Notes under the pieces: generated by a model
Told to the model about the DNA's origin: nothing
Database searches by the model: none
The model's input: only the letters and a program-made list of their open reading frames with translations
From: an uncultured Collinsella sp.
GTDB taxonomy: Bacteria; Actinomycetota; Coriobacteriia; Coriobacteriales; Coriobacteriaceae
Direction of reading: 5' to 3'
Assembly (NCBI GenBank): GCA_900549275.1
Contig: URNU01000003.1
Coordinates: forward strand, 1-20,660
DNA length: 20,660 bases
Made by a program: the position numbers and the translations under genes
Part shown: positions 17,274-20,660 of the stretch, in pieces
Numbering within the stretch: the stretch's first letter is position 1
Layout of the letters: each line of letters begins with the position of its first letter

Positions 17274-18190
17274 CCTTTGACCTGTATGATGCCGTCGACT
17301 CGTTTATCGCCTATATCGCACGTGTCGAAGGGCTCGCCCCCAATACAGTAACCGCCTACGCCTCGCGGCTCGAGCGCTTCGCCGCGTGGTGCGACCGCGA
17401 GGGCATCGACGCTCGCGCCGCCGACGTGCGGACCGTTCGCTCCTATTTGGCCGAACTGTCGCGTGGCCAGGTGGCGGCTCGGACCCTTGCGGCACACCTG
17501 TCTGCCATACGCTCGCTCTATCGGTGGATGGCTGCCGAGGGAATCGTTGAGGGCGATGCGGTCTCGGCGATTTCCTCGCCCAAGCTGCCGCGCGATCTTC
17601 CCGGTGTGCTGACGACCCGGCAAGTCGAGTCGTTGCTCAAGACCCCCGACACCTCGACGTCTGCGGGGCTGCGCGATGCGGCGATGCTCGAGCTGCTCTA
17701 TGCCTCCGGCGCGCGAATCTCCGAGCTCGCGGCGCTTAACGTGGAGTCCATTGCTTGGTTCGAGCGAACGCTTCGACTTTGGGGCAAGGGGAGCAAGGAG
17801 CGTATCGTGCCCCTGTATCGACGCGCTCTCGAGGCGACCCGTCGCTATATTGAGGAAGGAAGGCCGCAGCTCCTTGCGCAGGCAAAGCGTAGCGACGGTG
17901 CGAACGGCGTTCATCCGCTGTTTATCTCGGCGCGCGGAAACCGCATGAGTGCCGCCATGCTTAGGAGGCGGTTCCACATGCTTGCGGCACTTGCCGGCAT
18001 TCCTGCCGACATCGCCCCGCATGCGATGCGCCACACCTTTGCGACCGACCTGCTCGAGGGCGGTGCGGATCTGCGCTCGGTTCAGGAGCTGCTGGGGCAT
18101 GCGAGCTTGTCCACGACGCAGATTTATACGCATCTCACGCCCGACCGACTCAAACGCGCTGTGAGTCAGGCCCACCCCCGCGGCGAGTAG
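17270..18190 (+). CDS. xerC: Tyrosine recombinase XerC, apparent non-ATG (AUA) start
   Basis: The frame encodes a complete XerC-type recombinase of about 306 residues, which resolves chromosome dimers at dif. The N-terminal core-binding domain (VDSFIAYIARVEGLAPNTVT) begins right after the trmFO stop. The catalytic residues, numbered from 17270, are Arg149 (YASGARISEL), Lys173 (WGKGSKER), His251/Arg254 (HAMRHTFATD), His277 (LLGHASLSTTQ) and Tyr286 (IYTHL). No ATG, GTG or TTG occurs in frame between a TAA at 17162 and a GTG at 17426 (codon 53). Starting at that GTG would remove half the DNA-binding domain. GGAGG (17256-17260) is 9 bases before an ATA at 17270 that overlaps the trmFO stop (ATAG), so I place the start there. 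A CTG at 17282 is another option. Product is secure; start is not. Confidence 0.88.
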   Translation: MAFDLYDAVDSFIAYIARVEGLAPNTVTAYASRLERFAAWCDREGIDARAADVRTVRSYLAELSRGQVAARTLAAHLSAIRSLYRWMAAEGIVEGDAVSAISSPKLPRDLPGVLTTRQVESLLKTPDTSTSAGLRDAAMLELLYASGARISELAALNVESIAWFERTLRLWGKGSKERIVPLYRRALEATRRYIEEGRPQLLAQAKRSDGANGVHPLFISARGNRMSAAMLRRRFHMLAALAGIPADIAPHAMRHTFATDLLEGGADLRSVQELLGHASLSTTQIYTHLTPDRLKRAVSQAHPRGE

Positions 18191-18238
18191 GAGAAGGGCC
18201 TCCCGCGCCGCACCGAGGTGTGTGGTTTTGATTGCGGG

Positions 18239-18267
18239 TTGGCAGGAAGAGGCAATCCTGCTATCAT
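18239..18267 (+). promoter_or_regulatory. Candidate sigma-A promoter of rpsB-tsf
   Basis: TTGGCA (18239-18244) and TATCAT (18262-18267) each match consensus at 5 of 6 positions with a 17-base spacer, the best promoter in the window. The predicted start near 18274 leaves an untranslated leader of about 135 bases. I see no convincing terminator between xerC and this promoter. Confidence 0.75.
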
Positions 18268-18273
18268 TCATCG

Positions 18274-18408
18274 GGTTGCTTCACGGCAACAGGTTTTTAT
18301 CACGCACGCGCGGCTACTTCATACCGTGGTGCCCGGGCTTTGGTAGCACATGTCCGGGTTGGTTTTGGAGGATGACCCCGCGCGGAGGCAAACCACAGGA
18401 GGTTTAAT
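18274..18408 (+). promoter_or_regulatory. Structured rpsB leader with alternative pairings at the ribosome binding site
   Basis: The leader opens with a small hairpin (GTTGC 18275-18279, GCAAC 18286-18290) followed by aggttttta. Nearer the gene, CCCGG (18332-18336) can pair with CCGGG (18354-18358). AAACC (18390-18394) can pair with GGTTT (18401-18405), covering the end of AGGAGG (18397-18402), or instead with TGGTTTTG (18360-18367), which would free it. The S2 protein represses its own mRNA in E. coli; similar control here is inference. Confidence 0.45.
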
Positions 18409-19137
18409 ATGGCTACCAAGATTAATATCCGCACCCTGCTCGAGGCCGGCTGCCACTTCGGTCACCAGACCCGTCGCTGGAACCCCAAGATGAAGCCGTT
18501 CATCTTCGGCGAGCGCAACGGCATCTACATCCTCGACCTCAAGCAGACCATCCTTGACGCCGACCAGGCCTACACCTTCGTCAAGAACGTCGCCAAGGGC
18601 GGCAACGTGCTGTTCGTCGGCACCAAGAAGCAGGCTCAGGAGGCCGTCAAGAACGCAGCCGAGCGCGCCAACATGCCTTACATCAACCAGCGTTGGCTCG
18701 GCGGTATGCTGACCAACTTCGTCACCATCCGCTCCCGCATCAACCGCATGGAGGAGCTCGAGGCCATGGTCGAGGACGGCCGCATGGCAGTCCTGCCCAA
18801 GAAGGAGCAGGCAGTGCTCGGTAAGGAGCTCGCTAAACTCCAGACCAACCTCGGTGGCGCCCGCGACATGAAGGGTCTGCCCCAGGCTCTCTTCGTCATC
18901 GACACCAAGCGCGAGGAGAACGCCATCAAGGAGGCCCAGCGCCTGAACATCCCCGTCGTCGCCCTGATCGACACCAACTCAGATCCCGACGAGGTCGAGT
19001 ACGGCATCCCCTGCAACGATGACGCCATCTCCGCTGTCACCCTTATGTGCGAGCTCATGGCCGACGCCTGCCTCGCTGGCTCCGGCAAGGAGCAGGTCTC
19101 CGAGGCCGAGATGGCCGCTGAGCCCAAGGCCGAGTAA
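18409..19137 (+). CDS. rpsB: 30S ribosomal protein S2
   Basis: The 242-residue product is bacterial uS2: LLEAGCHFGHQTRRWNPKMK (10-29), PFIFGERNGIYILDL, VLFVGTKKQAQ, INQRWLGGMLTNF and ALFVIDTKREENAI, ending with an acidic tail. S2 joins late in 30S assembly and is needed for S1 binding where S1 is present. AGGAGG (18397-18402) is 6 bases before the ATG. Codons are strongly biased to C-ending forms, typical of high expression. tsf follows 45 bases later with no terminator between, the standard rpsB-tsf operon. Confidence 0.98.
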   Translation: MATKINIRTLLEAGCHFGHQTRRWNPKMKPFIFGERNGIYILDLKQTILDADQAYTFVKNVAKGGNVLFVGTKKQAQEAVKNAAERANMPYINQRWLGGMLTNFVTIRSRINRMEELEAMVEDGRMAVLPKKEQAVLGKELAKLQTNLGGARDMKGLPQALFVIDTKREENAIKEAQRLNIPVVALIDTNSDPDEVEYGIPCNDDAISAVTLMCELMADACLAGSGKEQVSEAEMAAEPKAE

Positions 19138-19182
19138 ATCAGTCTTAGTTAATTCTTTTTCATCTCTTTGAAAGGAACCACA

Positions 19183-20052
19183 ATGGCCCAGATTACCGCC
19201 GCTATGGTCAAGCAGCTCCGCGAGATGACCGACTCCCCGATGATGGAGTGCAAGAAGGCTCTCGTCGAGGCTGACGGCGACATGGATGCCGCCGTCGACG
19301 TTCTGCGCAAGAACGGCCTCGCCAAGGCTGCCAAGAAGGCTGGCCGTGAGACCAACGAGGGCGCTGTCGCCGCGTTCGTCTCCGAGGATGGCAAGACCGG
19401 CGCTCTGCTCGAGCTCTCCTGCGAGACCGACTTCGTCGGCTCCAACGCCAAGTTCACCGGCTTTGCTTCCAAGGTCGCCGAGGTTGTCGCTACCACCGAG
19501 CCTGCTGACGTCGACGCTCTGCTCGAGAAGCCGATGGGCGAGGAGACCGTTTCCTCCGAGCTCACCGAGATGATTCACATCATGGGCGAGAACATGAAGA
19601 TTTCTCGTTTCGCCGCCCGCAAGGCCGTGAACGGCGCCCTCGCTTCTTACATCCACATGGGTGGTAAGATCGGCGTCCTCGTCGAGTTCGCTTTCGAGAA
19701 GGCCGAGACCGCTCAGGCCGACTCCTTCAAGACCTTCGCTCACGACGTCGCCCTTCAGGTTGCCGCCGTCGCTCCGATCTGCGCTACCCGCGATCAGGTT
19801 CCGGCTGAGACCGTCGAGCACGAGAAGCAGATTTACATGGCTCAGGCCGCCGAGTCCGGCAAGCCCGAGGCCATTCAGGAGAAGATGGCTGTTGGCCGTC
19901 TGGAGAAGTTCTACAAGCAGTCCGTGCTCACCGAGCAGGAGTTCATCAAGGACAGCTCCCTCACCATCAAGAAGTACGCTGAGCAGGTCTCCAAGGAGCT
20001 CGGCGATACCATTACCGTCGTTGCCTTCGACCGTCTGGTCCGTGGCGAGTAA
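19183..20052 (+). CDS. tsf: Elongation factor Ts
   Basis: The 289-residue product is full-length EF-Ts, the guanine nucleotide exchange factor for EF-Tu. The N-terminal UBA-like domain (ITAAMVKQLREMTDSPMMEC, then KALVEADGDMDAAVDVLRKN) is followed by the EF-Tu-contacting TDFV motif (82-85, in CETDFVGSNAKF) and two core subdomains, including GGKIGVLVEFAFE and the C-terminal DSSLTIKKYAEQVSKELG. AAAGGA (19171-19176) is 6 bases before the ATG at 19183; the TTG five codons upstream overlaps the ribosome site and is unlikely. It shares a transcript with rpsB and ends in a strong terminator. Confidence 0.98.
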   Translation: MAQITAAMVKQLREMTDSPMMECKKALVEADGDMDAAVDVLRKNGLAKAAKKAGRETNEGAVAAFVSEDGKTGALLELSCETDFVGSNAKFTGFASKVAEVVATTEPADVDALLEKPMGEETVSSELTEMIHIMGENMKISRFAARKAVNGALASYIHMGGKIGVLVEFAFEKAETAQADSFKTFAHDVALQVAAVAPICATRDQVPAETVEHEKQIYMAQAAESGKPEAIQEKMAVGRLEKFYKQSVLTEQEFIKDSSLTIKKYAEQVSKELGDTITVVAFDRLVRGE

Positions 20053-20075
20053 ATAAGCTCTTGTAGCTGGTAATG

Positions 20076-20110
20076 AGCAGGCTGTGGGTTTTACTCACAG
20101 CCTGCTTTTT
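20076..20110 (+). terminator. Intrinsic terminator of rpsB-tsf
   Basis: An 11-bp perfect stem (AGCAGGCTGTG and its complement), extendable to 13 pairs (20076-20088 with 20094-20106), has a 5-base loop and a run of T at 20106-20110. It ends the rpsB-tsf transcript before pyrH. Confidence 0.94.
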
Positions 20111-20131
20111 CATGGCTCTTATCAGAGCCTT

Positions 20132-20140
20132 TGCTATCAT
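20132..20140 (+). promoter_or_regulatory. Candidate pyrH promoter with extended -10
   Basis: TGCTATCAT (20132-20140) is an extended -10 (TGn plus TATCAT). The -35 region (atggct, 20112-20117) is poor, which extended -10 promoters tolerate. The predicted start near 20147 gives a leader of about 23 bases, mostly the ribosome binding site. Confidence 0.55.
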
Positions 20141-20169
20141 ATTGAGAGTCTAATTAAAGGAGGATCGCT

Positions 20170-20660
20170 TTGTCCGACATCCGATATAAACGCGTGCTTC
20201 TGAAGCTCTCCGGTGAAGCGCTGATGGGCGATGGCAACTACGGCATCGACCCCAAGGTTACCGATCATCTTGCCAAGCAGGTCAAGGAGCTGCTCGCCGT
20301 TGGTCATGAGGTCGGCGTCGTTGTCGGCGGCGGCAACATTTTCCGCGGCATGGCCGGCGCTGCCGGTGGTATGGAGCGCGCCCAGGCCGATTACATGGGC
20401 ATGCTTGCAACCGTTATGAATGCGCTCGCCCTGCAGGATGCCTTTGAGCACAACGATGTTCCCTGCCGCGTGATGAGCGCTATCCAGATGAACGAGATCT
20501 GCGAGCCCTATATTCGCCGTCGCGCCATCAACCACCTTTCCAAGGGCAGCGTCGTTATTTTTGCCGCCGGTTCGGGCAATCCTTACTTTACGACCGACAC
20601 CGCCGCGGCTCTTCGTGCCTGCGAGATCGGTGCCGAGATTCTGATTAAAGCCACCAAGGT
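20170..20660 (+). CDS. pyrH: Uridylate kinase, 5' portion
   Basis: The frame runs off the window; 163 codons are visible. They match PyrH, which phosphorylates UMP to UDP: YKRVLLKLSGEALMGD at the start, EVGVVVGGGNIFRGMAG for phosphate binding, the middle segment ADYMGMLATVMNALALQDAF, and the nucleotide-site segment GSGNPYFTTDTAAALRACEI. The start is TTG at 20170, fixed by AAAGGAGG (20156-20163) 6 bases upstream and by the family N-terminus. It follows tsf as in most bacteria but is separated by a terminator and has its own candidate promoter. frr probably follows outside the window. Confidence 0.97.
   Translation, partial: MSDIRYKRVLLKLSGEALMGDGNYGIDPKVTDHLAKQVKELLAVGHEVGVVVGGGNIFRGMAGAAGGMERAQADYMGMLATVMNALALQDAFEHNDVPCRVMSAIQMNEICEPYIRRRAINHLSKGSVVIFAAGSGNPYFTTDTAAALRACEIGAEILIKATK

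Overview
This window is about 20.7 kb of GC-rich DNA, densely packed with core genes, all on the + strand except one (dinB). The gene set and order match the large actinobacterial rpsP...rpsB-tsf-pyrH supercluster (rpsP, KH protein, rimM, trmD, rplS, lepB, rnhB, yraN, comM, dprA, xerC, rpsB, tsf, pyrH). Some members are not typical of most Actinobacteria: two-subunit glycyl-tRNA synthetase (glyQ/glyS) and folate-dependent trmFO. Together with protein similarity recalled from memory, this suggests a Coriobacteriia member such as Collinsella. That assignment is inference, not a database result.

Layout. 1-380: the 3' end of rsfS and its terminator. 384-1637: dinB on the minus strand. 1754-4329: a translation operon (rpsP-khpA-rimM-trmD-lepB) behind a recognisable promoter. 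4389-8310: glyQ-glyS-ppsR. 8311-8608: a 298-base regulatory region with two sets of helically phased repeats. 8609-11359: ppdK. 11360-11974: rplS with its own promoter, leader hairpin and strong terminator. 12004-18190: rnhB, then yraN-comM-dprA (start/stop overlaps), then trmFO-xerC. 18191-20110: rpsB-tsf with promoter, structured leader and strong terminator. 20132 to the end: pyrH, cut by the window edge.

How they work together. Most genes serve ribosome biogenesis and translation: S16, L19, S2, RimM, RsfS, EF-Ts, the tRNA modifiers TrmD and TrmFO, and GlyRS. A genome maintenance and DNA uptake group follows (RNase HII, YraN, ComM, DprA, XerC, plus DinB). PpsR and PPDK form a regulator-enzyme pair controlling pyruvate/phosphoenolpyruvate interconversion; the Thr/His pair PpsR acts on is visible in PPDK.

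I found no mobile element, CRISPR array, tRNA, rRNA or clearly new multi-gene system. The points most worth a second look are: xerC, whose reading frame has no ATG/GTG/TTG start for its N-terminal domain and may begin at an AUA overlapping the trmFO stop; the phased repeat arrays upstream of ppdK; mutually exclusive pairings around the rpsB ribosome binding site; a possibly leaderless dinB transcript; and the frequent use of TTG/GTG starts.
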